From Sindora glabra (lineage: Eukaryota; Streptophyta; Magnoliopsida; Fabales; Fabaceae), in NCBI GenBank assembly GCA_020226215.1, contig CM035233.1:868001-932000 (forward strand): 64,000 nucleotides of DNA, read 5' to 3'. The notes beneath the pieces were generated by a model, which was not told where the DNA came from, searched no databases, and was given only the letters and a program-made list of their open reading frames with translations. Of the stretch, positions 11,554 through 22,963 are shown in pieces. Every line of letters begins with the position of its first letter. Position 1 is the first letter of the stretch. The position numbers were made by a program, and so were the translations under genes.

Positions 11554-13271
11554 AACTAAGGCAAAGTTTAGGTCTTCATTTCATTTCTTATAGTTAGATC
11601 TATATAGGATCTCAATAATAGCTTGATTACTGTTTACAGCAAAAGTCATTATTCAAGATAAAATTGCAATAATTAACCAATGGATAATTTAAAAAAATAT
11701 AAATAGCAACGATTTCTAATGTGCTACAATAACTAGAGAGTTTAGGAGTATCATCATATTCTCCCCTTTGGGCAGAGAATATGACATGTTAGTAAGTACT
11801 TTCTTCATAAGACTAATATGAACATATCCAATTTTCAAAAATTTATTCCCTTTGGGCAGATAGACTTTCTAAATTGATATATTTCCAACTGTGATACCTT
11901 ATGCTGCATACTAAAATTATCTTACATAATAACCCCATTTAGGCAGGTGATTATATAAGATAATTCTAATATTATCCCATAATTTTTCAATAAGAAAATA
12001 TTTTACTAATTACTATAAATGAACCGCTTTGGTAGCCAAGCATTTATAGTTACTAATGAAATTTTTTTTCTTAAATTGAAAAAAATAAATTATCCAATAT
12101 CTCAATTTGCATACTTAACTATATGTATGCAATGGGCCACTCCTGATGAGATTCCAAAAACTTAATCCATCTCAATAAACTCATAAAAATTATTGCATAA
12201 CAAAGATTTGAACAAAATTTAAAATTAACGTAATTGTAATATCAATTATATTCACTCCTCAAATAAAAGAATTTAATTAAAATTAAAAAAATAGGAAGAG
12301 CAAATATCTTGAAAGGATTACAAGCATTTTATTCTATTTTTTTAGAAAATTTCACAATTTTATGATTCTAGAAAATATTATTATATTTTTTAATTAATTC
12401 AAAAATAAAAAGGATATACACAATTAGTATTTTACTTCATTTTCTAAAAAATTTCATAATCTTATAGTTTCTGGAAAATGTATATTTTTTAGTTAATTCA
12501 AAAAAAAATAATATATATAACAAGTATATTATGTATAAAAAAAGGACAAAAAATAAAAAATAAAAAATAAAAAAGATGAAGGGCGTTTGCCCCTGTTGAT
12601 CCTTGGCATAAGCCACCTCTTGTATGTCACTCAGTCATGGTACCACACCATGACGTGTTGGTGTGATTTCACCAAGGTGTGAAAAATGTTTCACGCTCAT
12701 ACACCTCACGAAATTGAAACAAATAGGCATGCTAAAAATTGGGAAACTCATACATATATATGTAACTCATTTTATATATATGTTAGATATCCACGTATGT
12801 ATATATATATGAAGAAGCACACCAAGCATCCTAGATATATATGTAGGAACTACGATTTAGATATACATATCGAAATGAAATATGCTTGCCAGAGTTCTTG
12901 CTGGATATATAATAATTTAATGTTAAAACAACACACCAAATGTTATATGCTTGTCGAAACTAAAAAAAAAAAAGCTGTTTATGCAAATTCTAAATAGAAT
13001 GCCAAACGTTATATACTTCTCGCACAATTTCATGCAATAAATTAGGATTTCTAATTCAACAATCCTAATATATATAAATAGAATATTAATCTATAATATT
13101 TTCTAAGGAAAAGTTTATGATGATATATTAAAGAATTATAAAATAAACATTATAAATTGATTGTATGATTTTATTTTGAGAATCATACATGTAAAATTTC
13201 ATCATAAATCTTCAATCAAAATAATATAAAATATAATTAATTATTTTGGATTTTAATGTCATACATGTAAG
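11554..13271 (-). other. Copia-B 5' leader
   Basis: About 1.7 kb between the gag start and the primer site, without a supported gene. It holds the stem-loop array at 11754-12057, A-rich runs near 12538-12575, and TA-rich sequence. The open frame at 12686-12997 on the + strand has no recognisable motif and lies antisense to the element. Confidence 0.7.
11754..12057 (-). repeat. Array of four stem-loops with a shared loop motif
   Basis: Four inverted repeats occur about 85 bp apart, each framing a G+C-rich loop related to CCCTTTGGGCAG on the + strand. Hairpin 1 has arms 11754-11763/11775-11784 (10 bp, perfect). Hairpin 2 has arms 11824-11834/11871-11880 (one bulge). Hairpin 3 has arms 11915-11930/11950-11965 (15 of 16). 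Hairpin 4 has arms 12012-12021/12041-12050 (10 bp, perfect). Arms differ in sequence while the loop motif is kept. The array lies in the 5' leader of Copia-B. Confidence 0.75.
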
Positions 13272-13283
13272 CTCTGATACCAC
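13272..13283 (-). other. Copia-B primer-binding site (initiator Met tRNA)
   Basis: On the - strand it reads TGGTATCAGAGC, the exact core of the initiator-Met tRNA complement used by most plant copia elements. It begins two bases inside the 5' LTR. Confidence 0.93.
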
Positions 13284-13285
13284 AT

Positions 13286-13741
13286 GTAAGAATTTTAAAT
13301 TTTAGGATTTCATGTATGATAATTAGAATATTATAAATATGAAATTAGTATTTACTTACCTAATGGATTTGTAGCCATACTCAAATTTAGCAGAAGCTAA
13401 TAAATTCTCCTTTAACTAGATCTTCCTCTTTATTTTTCTCTTTGGTGGAGGCTTTCAATGGGTAAAAATCATATGTATGAGAAGTGAAGAAGGGACCTAG
13501 CCTCAATCCTTATTTATAAAACTTTAACAATCCTCCTAATAAAAGGATTACTGAGTTTTTAGGCCTAAACAACCGCCAAATCATACTAAATTATGTAAAT
13601 GTGCTAAATCCATATCTTTAAGATCATAATTTTAAATGAGCCTCATACATGTCTCATAGTTGGACTAAATTTTAATCAATCAGTTTTATTAAATTAAAAA
13701 TTACCAATTAATAGCAACTTATTTTATGGAAAATTCTAACA
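13286..13741 (-). repeat. Copia-B 5' LTR (right on + strand)
   Basis: It matches 6380-6837 end to end, beginning TGTAAGAATTTTAA and ending AAATTCTAACA. It is directly followed by the right target duplication GAAAG at 13742-13746. Confidence 0.92.
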
Positions 13742-13746
13742 GAAAG

Positions 13747-14433
13747 TGGGTGAGATAATTTACTATAATCTTGTTAGTTTACTAATTTATTTGACAAACA
13801 AAAGGCCAAGTATAGGGCATGCACTTAGCATAGTTTCTAGATATATGAGCGAGCCTAAAAAGACACATTTTACTATAACAAAAAGATTTCTATGATATGT
13901 TAAGGGTACAAAGACTTTTAGCATTATGTTTGAATGATATAAGATTGCAATTTACTTAGCTATGTAGATAGTGACTAGGTTGGCAATGTTGATGATTTCC
14001 AGAGCATAAATAGTTACATGTTTCTTTTGGGATCCAAAGCAATTTCATAGGCTTCAAAGAAACATCAAACCATAGCACTCTTATTAGTGGGAGAAGAATA
14101 TATGGCAAGAATAAGTATAGTAGCTGATGTAGTTTGGCTTTGAAGAATTTTGCAAGATTTACAATAGAGGATTAGGACTTTAACAAAAATTTATTCTAAC
14201 AACATGTTTGCAACTGTCATAATAAAGAACCAAGTATTCCACAATTGCATAATTTACATTGAGATTTGACATCACTTCATTTTGAGAGCTTGTGAATAAG
14301 TAAGAAATTGAGTTAGAGTTTTGCAAAATTGGAGAATAACTAGTCAATATTTTCACAAAGCCAATTTTGATTAAAGAATTTGTCAAATTCAAAGAAATGC
14401 TCAAAGTCATGATTCTTCTAAATTAAGGAAGAG
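13747..14433 (+). pseudogene. Copia-A RT end and RNase H, after the nested element
   Basis: It continues the Copia-A pol: ITILLVY, QTKGQV (cf. the TRPNI motif in related copies), KRFLWYVKG-like YDMLRVQ, and a decayed RNase H running to the purine tract AAGGAAGAG at 14425-14433. Nearly every conserved block has a stop or frame change. Comparable but independently broken copies lie at 30800-31490 and 35100-35843. Confidence 0.75.
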
Positions 14434-14850
14434 TGTTAAAAAATATTAACCTAGAAAAATAAAAAAATTATGAAAAATATACAAATGTCTAGAAAATACA
14501 ATTTAGAGTCTCCTAGAAGTTCTAGTATGTTCAAAAAGTTCTAGAATGTTCAAAAATATTTTAGAAGTTTGTAAAAAGATAAAATTAAAATAATCATGTT
14601 GAGTCATATTATTGGAATGTGTAACAAAAAAATTAGAAAAATTCTAGGCCATGTGAGTTAGCAAGTCACTGGCAATATATATATATATAAGTTTATGCTA
14701 AATAATTCCTAAGCTTATCCTCTCGTCCGATTAGCAACTTTACTCTTTTATTCCTTCTTATGAAATCAAGCCACCATAAAATCAAACTCTCTCGAACAGA
14801 AGCCAAAACCTTGCAAACACTTGATTACTCATCAACTCTTACACCCATCA
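14434..14850 (+). repeat. Copia-A 3' LTR, copy 1
   Basis: It begins TGTTAAAAAATATT directly after the purine tract and ends ACACCCATCA, 417 bp. The same LTR occurs at 31493-31912 and 35844-36270. All three are followed by the same non-element sequence GTTGATATAT(T/C)TG, so they descend from a single insertion copied by duplication. Confidence 0.88.
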
Positions 14851-14872
14851 GTTGATATATTTGTTTTTATTA

Positions 14873-15338
14873 TGTTGTATTTAAAAATAAAATAATTAAT
14901 TTTATTAGAAATATTATGTGAATTAGTATTAATTAATTAATAAAATATTTATTTAAGTAATTAATTTTATATTTTAACATTAAGCATAGAATAAATTGGG
15001 CCCTATGTTTAATGTATATGATCCATGATAGGTTAGATCATGCATAATCCCATATGGGTAGAGGTCCCAACCTATAGTTCTTTAGTGGTCAGTAGTTTCC
15101 TATCACAAGTCTGACCTTAAATAGAGAGATCAAGGTTATTATTTTGATACTGAAAAATAAAGATTTCCACTCTTAAAATTTTTTCTCCCTTTTCTCTCTA
15201 TCTGGATAATCGAAGTATAATTCTACTCATCATCATCAATCAGATCAGACATGGTCTCATCAAATTATGCTCCAGGTACACTCATAATTTTCTTATAATT
15301 AATTTCATATTTTAGGATTTTAATTCATACTTCCAACA
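14873..15338 (+). repeat. Copia-C 5' LTR
   Basis: It begins TGTTGTATTTAAAAATAAA and ends ACTTCCAACA. It matches the 3' LTR closely apart from scattered substitutions and a short extra segment (near 20190) in the 3' copy. Confidence 0.9.
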
Positions 15339-15340
15339 AT

Positions 15341-15352
15341 TGGTATTAGAGC
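15341..15352 (+). other. Copia-C primer-binding site
   Basis: TGGTATTAGAGC lies two bases inside the LTR and differs from the initiator-Met tRNA complement by one C-to-T change. Confidence 0.85.
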
Positions 15353-15965
15353 ATGTTGGTAATATGAATTTATGATTATGAGCAATCTGATCATCTTGAG
15401 AGATTCATAAAATTTCTAATTTTGTTTTTCTCCTTTTCATACATGAAAATTTTGAAACTGAGGTTTTTAATTTTGGAACAATTTGGATCTATTTTTCCTT
15501 TCAATTAAATATTGAATATAGATCTCATATGCATGATAAATATTACTTCATTTTTTTATTGTATTGAAAATTCGTGAATGTTATGAATTACAGTGTGGAT
15601 TTTTTTTGAAAAATATTACAACCATAGATCGCAAAAATTTGAAGCTTTTCTTTTTGAGTAATGCATGAATCTTATTCTTACACATATCTGGAATACTATA
15701 TTGTTGTTTAATTATATTTTGATTTTGTGATTATTACAAATCAAAGGCATAAAAAAATTTCAAATTTTAGAAATTTATGGGCTTCTATTTGCACAAATTT
15801 AAATCCCTTTTTTCTCTAATACATACATATGAGTCAGTATTAGAAATAAGTTAGAGAAAATTTTCTTGCATTTAAAAATGTTAAAGCGCTATTTTTTGAG
15901 CTTAAAATTCATTAATGGCGGAAAAAACAGCGTCAAAAATTGAACATATGAAGAAGAAAGATGAA

Positions 15966-16255
15966 ATGTGGCTGCTGCCAGCACGCGTAGGAGACACGCG
16001 CTCGTCTTATGCATGAGACGCACGCGTTGATGGATGGAAGTGGCTGAGCGCGTGGAAGACACACGCGCAATAGCATGTGAACATCACGCGTTAAAATTAA
16101 GTATCAGAAGGTTAACCAGTTAGCGACCGTGCGTGAGCCACACATGTGTGTGGCGCATGTATATCATGCGCCAGTCAGCTGACTCTTTGGTCTAAAGCCA
16201 AGCCCACGCGCGGCCTTAGCGTGTTAGCGCGTATGATCCACGTGCTTGGATTTTA
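15966..16255 (+). repeat. CGCG-rich cluster in the Copia-C leader
   Basis: About 290 bp with eight CGCG tetramers, mostly as CACGCG or GCGCG, plus CATGCG and GCGCCA variants, inside an otherwise very AT-rich leader. CGCG cores of the form (A/C/G)CGCG(C/G/T) are known binding sites of plant CAMTA calmodulin-binding transcription factors. A regulatory role here is inference. The frames show no protein. Confidence 0.6.
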
Positions 16256-16939
16256 GGGGCTTGTTTTGGCCCATTTGTGTGAAATTTTATTTTCTACCTT
16301 TGTGTAATTTTTCCAGATTTTTTTGGGGCCAATAAATATTTATTTTGAATTTTACAAAGTTTATATTGTTTAAAAATATATTTTATTTATTGAATTTTGG
16401 CCTGAGAAAATTTATGGACATTCTTTGTATTTTTTCTAAGCTTAATGTACTGTCACTCTCTCTAATTGTAAACATAGGTATATTAGATAAATTTTGAGCC
16501 TTTAATTATGTAATTTAGTACATGTAAAGATACCTAAAACCATTTATTTCACACTAGTAATAGATTATGGATATAATAAGACTGTTTTACATAAAATATT
16601 ATTCTTTTGGGATATCTAGGAGCATATTGCATTAATGATGGATACACCTTATCGGTGTGACATTGTTAATGTAATTTTAGAATTTAAACTCCTTAGAATA
16701 TGTGTGCAGTAATTATAATATTTTAATATTTCTTGTATCCTATTAGTATGGCTATATTGATTACATTTTTATGTAGGATCTTGTAAAAGCCAAATCTATG
16801 GTACATGTATTTTGGATACCACTTTGTTCAATAATTGTTTGACTGATTTGTTTAATTGAGAATCTTGTGTTATAATTATGTTGTGCACGCATAATTAATA
16901 ATTTTCCAATTCTGTTGCATTAGTCTCGATCTTTTAACA

Positions 16940-17660
16940 ACTATTTGTGGTAAGGACTCTTAATGGAACAAACTATAGTAAATAGAGAGAGTATTTGAAT
17001 ATGTACCTGACAATATCTAAGTAGAATTTAGTTCTTAGAGAACCGAAGCCGGCTAATCTATTACTTGAGTCTAGTGCTATAGATAAGATCTATTACAAAC
17101 AATGGTATAAGTCAAATCGGATCTATTTAATAGTGATTAAGTTCACTATTGAAAAGGAAATTAGAGAGAATATCTTAGATAAGGACACTGTTGTAGAGTA
17201 CATGAAAGTTATTGAAAAGAAATTCAATTCTACCCATCTAACTTTAGTGCATTTTCAGTCCAATAATCTTGAAATATCTTCTGGATTTTAGTGGTTGGAT
17301 TCTGGTGAAACTATTCATGTTACAAATTCTTTAAAGGGGCTTAAGAACCAGTGGATCCCAAATAAAAGAGAAAAAAATGTTTTAAGAGTAGCAGGTAGTA
17401 AGGTTGAGGTTCAATGCATAGGATCAATTTCTTTATGTTTGTCCTTTGGACATATTTTGGATTTGAATAATGTTGTTTATGTGCCTTCTGCCAGAAGGAA
17501 TTTGATTTCTAATTTTGTTTTGGATAATTGTGGTTGTTCCCTTTAGCAAGGAAGTGAAAAGATTGAGATTCATAGTGATTTTGGTATTGTTGGTAATGTC
17601 ACCTTACAAAATGATCCATATCATTTGAAGTTAAAAGATTATCCTATTATATCTTCTGAT
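16940..17660 (+). pseudogene. Copia-C gag-protease fragment
   Basis: 16990-17290 gives gag-like peptides with stops (KFTIEKEIRENILDKDTV, VEYMKVIEKKFNST). It passes directly, without a zinc knuckle, into the protease block WLDSGETIHVTNS at 17291-17329 (family DSGATxHVT), then VYVPSARRNLIS at 17478-17513. Much of gag is missing between these parts. A GAG_pre-integrase start follows to about 17660. Not functional. Confidence 0.7.
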
Positions 17661-18099
17661 ATTCCCATCAATGCTATAATTAAGCATAAATAACCTAGAA
17701 TGAGTTAGAATTCTTCCATTTTATGAGATCAATTTTAGGCCATTTTCTAAAAAGAGATTAGAAAGATTGGTAAAACAAAGGTGTGTTGTTAAACTTAGAT
17801 TTCTCATATTTTAAAACTTTTTAAGTGTGGGATTATAAAGTAAAGATGAGACCATATAATCCCTAGTTGAAGAAATTAGACTCTACAACAATCAGTGGAT
17901 TCTTTATTAAGTACTGAATTAGATTAAGAGGTTATAGATTTTATTATCCCACTTATAGTACCAAGATAATCAAGTTTAATCGGATATTTTATTTTGAGGA
18001 TAGCTTGGATAGTGGGAGTTCGATGCTTAGGGTTATCAATTTACATGACAAGGTCACCATTCTGCCTATACCTATTTTGATTCCTTTAACATTAGAGGA

Positions 18100-19180
18100 G
18101 ATAATGTTAACAATCCAGTTCAAATAAATAAAATCCTCATGTTGGAAAACCTAATCAGCTAGCCATTGAGTTTAGACAAACTCAAAGGGTTTAGAGACTT
18201 GCAATACTAAATGACTATATTTTGTACTTGCAGAAATTTTTAATAAATTTAATAGGGTATTTTTTTTATCATCTTAGTACTTTATATTAATGACATTTTG
18301 CTAGCTAGTAACTTGATCATTTTCTAGATGAGTCAAAACACATGCTATCATATCATTTTGATCTTAGTGAAACATCTTTTATTCTTGCAATTCAGATCCA
18401 TCATGGTAGAATTTGTAGTATTTTAAGTTTGTACTAAGCCAATTTGATTGAATGGATGCTTGAAAGATTTAAAATGGATACCTGTGTGTCTAGTCCAACT
18501 TCTACTTAGAAAGACGATTCATTATCTTAATCATATTGCCCTCAAGTTAATATTGATAGGGCTGAAATGGACAAGATTTCTTATACTTTCACTATTGATA
18601 ATCTTATGTGTGCACAGGTCTGCATTCGTCTAGATATAGCTTTTCCTATTAGTGTGTTTGGAAAATACTACTTGAGTAACCCTGGGATGGATGATTAAAA
18701 AGTCACCAAGAGGGTCATGAAGTACCCATAAAGTACCAAGAATCATATGTTAACTTGTAGATAATCTAATATTACTTGAAAGTATTGGTTATTTAGATTC
18801 TGATTATGCCTTGTACATAGATGATCGTAAGTCAACATTTAAATACATCTTTATAATATTTGGAGGAGCTGTTTCATGGGAAAATTTTAAACAGATACTC
18901 ACAACTACCTCAACAATGGAAGCAGAGTTTATCGCATATTATGAGGCCACTTGTCAGGCTGTATGGTTGAAGAAGTTGATATCTGACATGCAATTGATTA
19001 ATTCTATATCACGATCTCTACTAATTTTTATTGCGATAAGGCTTCTGCTATGTGCTTCTCTCAAAACAATAGGAATTCTAGTCATATTGAACATTTTTTT
19101 ATGTTGAACTTCTATTTGTTAAAGAGAAAAGATTGCTGAATCTCAGACTCGTATTGAGCATAGCCCTAGTGGAGACATGT
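18100..19180 (+). pseudogene. Copia-C RT and RNase H fragment
   Basis: After loss of integrase, pol resumes with fragments of RT. VLYINDILLAS occurs at 18276-18308, where the family has Y(V/M)DD, so one catalytic aspartate is asparagine. RFKMDTCVSSPTST follows near 18465. RNase H follows at 18811-19107: DDRKSTFKYIFIIFGGAVSWENFKQ, then STMEAEFIAYYEATCQAVWLKK with the acidic E kept. Stops and frame changes separate the parts. Confidence 0.75.
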
Positions 19181-19376
19181 TAGGGATTCATTGATTTAAG
19201 GCCTATAAGAGTATTTTAAAATCAAGTAACTCATATGGGTCTTGTTAAATCTTTTGATGAAGCCTTAGTTTAGTAGGAGTTTGAGATGTTATGCTTATTT
19301 TATTTTGTTAATGTTTGTGACCAATAATTGCTCATATTGAAACATTGATGATATGTTTTATACATATAAATCATTT

Positions 19377-19740
19377 GCTTCCCTATCGGATTCAATGATT
19401 TTGAGTTGTTTCTCTTATGAGCTGTGGTCAAAAGACTAACCTTATATATATCCAGTTCCATTAGGATTATAAGAAATTAATTTTACATCACTTATCTCTC
19501 TATCGAATTCAGTGATTCTGTATGATCTCATTCCACTTATGTAATCATTGCTCAGTTTGGATGTTGAAACATTGGTAATATGTTTTATACATATATATAA
19601 ATAATTTGTTTCCCTATTGGATTCAATAGTTTTAAGTTATTTCTCTTCTAAGCTGTAGTCAAAAGACTAAACTTTATTTTGTTTATTTCAAATTATGAGA
19701 CATTATATCACTTGTCTCCCTATTGGATTCAATGATTATG
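19377..19740 (+). repeat. Four spaced copies of a 22-bp motif in the Copia-C 3' region
   Basis: CTCCCTAT(C/T)GGATTCAATGATT and close variants begin near 19379, 19497, 19610 and 19717, a spacing of about 105-118 bp. The stretch 19335-19560 is also similar as a whole to 19561-19760 (shared GAAACATTG.T.ATATGTTTTATACATATA and GTCAAAAGACTAA). It lies between RNase H and the 3' LTR. Confidence 0.7.
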
Positions 19741-19850
19741 TGTACTGTTATTATCTGGATTAAGTTTATAGCTTAATGTATAACTAATTGCTTAATTATT
19801 GATGTTTCAATTATTCCATATTATTAATTAATATTATCCAAGTGGAAGAT

Positions 19851-20328
19851 TGTTATATTTAAAAATAAAATAATTAATTTTATTAGAAATATTATGTGAA
19901 TTAGCATTAATTAATTGATAGAATATTTATTTAAGTAATTAATTTTGTATTTTAACATTAAGCATAGAACAGATCGGGCCTTGTGTTTAATGTGTATGAT
20001 CCATAATAGGTTGGATCATGCATAAGTCCATATGGGTAGAGGTTCCAACCTACAGCTCTTTAGTTGTCAGTAGTTTCCTATCACAAGTCTTATCTTAAAT
20101 AGAGATGTTAGAGTTATTATTTTAATATTGAAAAATAAAAATTCCCACTCTTAAAATTTTTTCTCCCTTTTCTCTCTATTTGGATAACCTAAGGGGCGAA
20201 GTAGGTTGCAATTCTACTCATCATCATCGATCAGATCAGTCATGATTTCATCAAATTATGTTCCAAGTACACTCATAATTTTCTTATGATCAATTTATAT
20301 TTTAAGATTTTAATTCATACTTCCAACA
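19851..20328 (+). repeat. Copia-C 3' LTR
   Basis: It begins TGTTATATTTAAAAATAAA directly after the purine tract at 19840-19850 and ends ACTTCCAACA, followed by the target duplication TATTA. Confidence 0.9.
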
Positions 20329-21124
20329 TATTATTCATCTACTTGTGGGTCTACTGACTTTTGCATTCATGACTTTAGGCTACATAGAATCTGAATGTAG
20401 AGGATGTTTTATTTTTATTTTTTAAAAAAATTGTAATATGTATGTTTTTTATTAGTTTATAATTCTAAAATTTTGTTTTTTATACACCGCGCGTGGGTGT
20501 AATTCCATACCACATGAATTATAACTTAATTACCTTTAAATCATGATATAATTTTGGGATAATACGACTTGTAACATTGGAAAATAAGAAGGAATCAAAT
20601 GGGTTATACTAAATTTTGCGGTGTTTAGCATTAGTTTGTAGAAAAATTTTATATATTCTAATTATATCAAATATATATAATAATGATCAATAAGAGAAAT
20701 TTTAAAATATTAAGAATTGGTAATTGTCTTTCATTTATTGATCAATTAAATACATGTAATATAATTTGAATATACAAGAATTTATCCGATTTCAAGAAAC
20801 TAAGGCTGTCAACAACTCTCAACAATAAAAATAACTACTGTCTTCCTGCATTTGGCGTTTGTCCAAACTGACGTAAGGATCAAACTATAGAGTCAGTTCA
20901 AAACGACGCAAAACATAACTGAACACCAATTTTGTACATAATAGCACCAATTTCCTAATGCATCTCCGACGGTAACCATTCGTAAATTAACAATAAAAAT
21001 ATATGTACTAAAAACAAGATTTAAAGTTGGACTTCGAATACAAATCTAAAAAACATTATTAATATAGAATGATGATTCAAATTTGTAAAATTTAACGGAT
21101 ATAAAAGATTTATAATTCAATTTT

Positions 21125-21231
<107 letters not shown>

Positions 21232-21952
21232 CATCTTTGTTAAATTAAAGTAGTACGATGACAGTTATTCCGACGGTTTCCACAACTAATGCAGAAGACG
21301 TCAGGAGGCTTTTTATCGCATTGGTTAAATGAACCGTTGGTGTGTTAAACTGTCAGTCATAACTGATAATAAACAATATTTGTGACTAATACCATATACA
21401 TATTTTCCAGAAATGGTATATATAAAAAAAATAAGATTTGAAAATGGATTTAGAATATAAATTAAGGATGATTATTAAATATAGAATAATGAAATAAATT
21501 TATAAAATTTAATTTAATAGATATAAAAATTCAGAACTTAATTTCAGATTTCAATTTTGATATATATATCATTTTTTATTTTTATTTTTTTTTAGTGAAT
21601 TGAGGTCTCTCCACTACTTTCCATGATTAGTACTTTGATGGAAGTAAATTAATCGACCTTAATTATTATCATGGCACTCAACCGTAGCATAGAGAGGTAA
21701 TACAGTCTTCGTCTTATCTATAGAGCAATCAATCAAGTTTTGGTCTTCAAAGACAAAGAACAGTAAGAAACGAAGAAAAACAGAAGTGGGCAAAACATAG
21801 TTGAGTATATCCCTGTGTTTTGCGCAAATCTTCATTAATCTTTTGTGAATCAAGCTAGTGGAAATCATGATATCCCACCCAAAATTTTCAGCAGTTCATC
21901 CCACTTTCATTCAGAAGCAAAATATCTCTTCAATGGACTGAAACATTTTGAG

Positions 21953-21960
21953 TATAAATA
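21953..21960 (+). promoter_or_regulatory. TATA box of MMP1
   Basis: TATAAATA lies 72 bp upstream of the ATG, leaving room for a 5' leader of roughly 40 bases. The equivalent site of MMP2 has its first T changed to C. Confidence 0.65.
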
Positions 21961-22031
21961 ATGGTGCTTGCAATAACTGATACTCATATCAGATACAATA
22001 GGTATATCCCCTTAACCATTTATTTGCAAAA

Positions 22032-22922
22032 ATGGCTCTTAATCTTAGGCTTCTCCTTTTCTCAAGCTGTTTCCTTCTACTCTCAGTTGTGGAGACAACA
22101 AGAACCATAAAACCCTCTGCCAAGCAACCATTCGCCAAAATCCTCCAAAGCCTTGAAGGTGTCCACAATGGACAAACTGTCAAAGGCCTAAGCGAACTCA
22201 AACGCTTTCTTGAAAACTTTGGTTACATGAAAAACCAAAATTCTCCCGCTGGTCTCACCGATCATTTTGATAAGAATTTAGAATCTGCCCTCAAAGATTA
22301 CCAGAGGTTTCACCGTTTAGATGTTTCCGGTCGCTTAGATGCCGCAACCATAAGAAAAATGGGACTCCCACGTTGTGGAGTACCTGATATTGGAAAAACC
22401 AGCGGTGCCTTTTCCCTGGTCGCAAATTACAGCTTCTTTCGTGGGTCAACAAAGTGGCAGGATTCCAAACGAGACTTAACTTACACTTTCAGATCAAGTG
22501 CGAATGTGTGGAATACTGATGATGTGAGGCAGGCTTGTGCAAGTGCATTTGATAGCTGGTATTCTGTGACAAGTTTCACTTTTAATGAGGTTGATTCTGG
22601 GCAACCAGCAGACATAGTATTAGGGTTCCACCGCCGCAATCACGGCGATGGCTCTCCGTTCGACGGCCCCGGCAGGGTTCTGGCTCACGCTTTTTCGCCT
22701 GAGGACGGGAGGCTGCATTTTGATGCAGATGAAAGTTGGAGCACCGATCCAGACGTCAGTGACATAGATGTGGAATCGGTAGCATTGCATGAAATTGGTC
22801 ATATTCTGGGGCTTGGACATAGCAGCGATCCGAACTCAGTCATGTATCCCACTTATGATGGAGTGAGGAGGGATCTAGGCCAAGATGATATTGATGGCAT
22901 AAGCGATCTTTACGGATACTAG
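22032..22922 (+). CDS. Matrix metalloproteinase (matrixin, family M10A), MMP1
   Basis: A secreted zinc endopeptidase of the plant MMP type, 296 residues in one exon, as usual for plant MMPs. Residues 1-22 form a hydrophobic signal peptide. Residues 48-112 form the propeptide with its peptidoglycan-binding-like fold. PRCGVPD (113-119) is the cysteine switch that keeps the zymogen inactive. The catalytic domain follows, with the structural zinc/calcium region HRRNHGDGSPFDGPG (200-214), LAHAF and HFDADE. The active site is HEIGHILGLGH (253-263) with the Met-turn SVMYP (269-273). There is no hemopexin domain, and the protein ends about 33 residues after the last zinc histidine, without a hydrophobic GPI tail. 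It is therefore probably soluble in the apoplast, and shorter than GPI-anchored plant MMPs. The start AAAATGGCT has a good plant context. All catalytic residues are present. Its substrate is unknown. Plant relatives act in cell-wall remodelling, senescence and defence. Confidence 0.96.
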   Translation: MALNLRLLLFSSCFLLLSVVETTRTIKPSAKQPFAKILQSLEGVHNGQTVKGLSELKRFLENFGYMKNQNSPAGLTDHFDKNLESALKDYQRFHRLDVSGRLDAATIRKMGLPRCGVPDIGKTSGAFSLVANYSFFRGSTKWQDSKRDLTYTFRSSANVWNTDDVRQACASAFDSWYSVTSFTFNEVDSGQPADIVLGFHRRNHGDGSPFDGPGRVLAHAFSPEDGRLHFDADESWSTDPDVSDIDVESVALHEIGHILGLGHSSDPNSVMYPTYDGVRRDLGQDDIDGISDLYGY

Positions 22923-22957
22923 AAGCTAGCCCAAGAAAGATATGCCAGGCTATATAT

Positions 22958-22963
22958 AATAAA
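22958..22963 (+). terminator. Likely polyadenylation signal of MMP1
   Basis: AATAAA lies 35 bp after the stop codon and is kept in unit 3 at 39389-39394. The 3' flank continues with TG-rich and T-rich sequence at 23045-23100. Confidence 0.5.

Larger units (their letters stand above)
6380..13741 (-). mobile_element. Copia-B: structurally complete Ty1/copia element nested in Copia-A
   Basis: A 7,362-bp element on the - strand. It has two LTRs of 458 and 456 bp with TG/CA ends, 5-bp target duplications GAAAG, a Met-tRNA primer site at 13272-13283, a purine tract at 6838-6848, and gag, PR, IN, RT and RNase H in copia order. By eye the LTRs differ at roughly one base in eight, so the insertion is old. 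The frames are broken by stops, by frameshifts and by a MITE in gag. YMDD of RT is kept but the protease triad is mutated. Confidence 0.92.
2589..14850 (+). mobile_element. Copia-A: old Ty1/copia retrotransposon, split by a nested element
   Basis: Recognisable parts lie in copia order on the + strand: 5' LTR remnant, decayed primer site, gag, GAG_pre-integrase/integrase, RT, RNase H, purine tract and 3' LTR. The internal region is interrupted at 6379/13742 by Copia-B. Every domain carries stops and frameshifts, so the element is dead. The same family, truncated at 5', recurs at 26941-31912 and 34190-36270 as part of a segmental duplication. Confidence 0.85.
14873..20328 (+). mobile_element. 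Copia-C: internally deleted Ty1/copia element
   Basis: A 5,456-bp element with LTRs of 466 and 478 bp and 5-bp target duplications TATTA (14868-14872 and 20329-20333). It has a primer site at 15341-15352 and a purine tract AAGTGGAAGAT before the 3' LTR. Taking out the element and one TATTA restores the sequence seen uninterrupted at 31923-31940 and 36281-36298. Integrase is absent, and gag, RT and RNase H are fragments. A long leader (15353-16930) and a 3' untranslated region with repeats are kept. Confidence 0.92.
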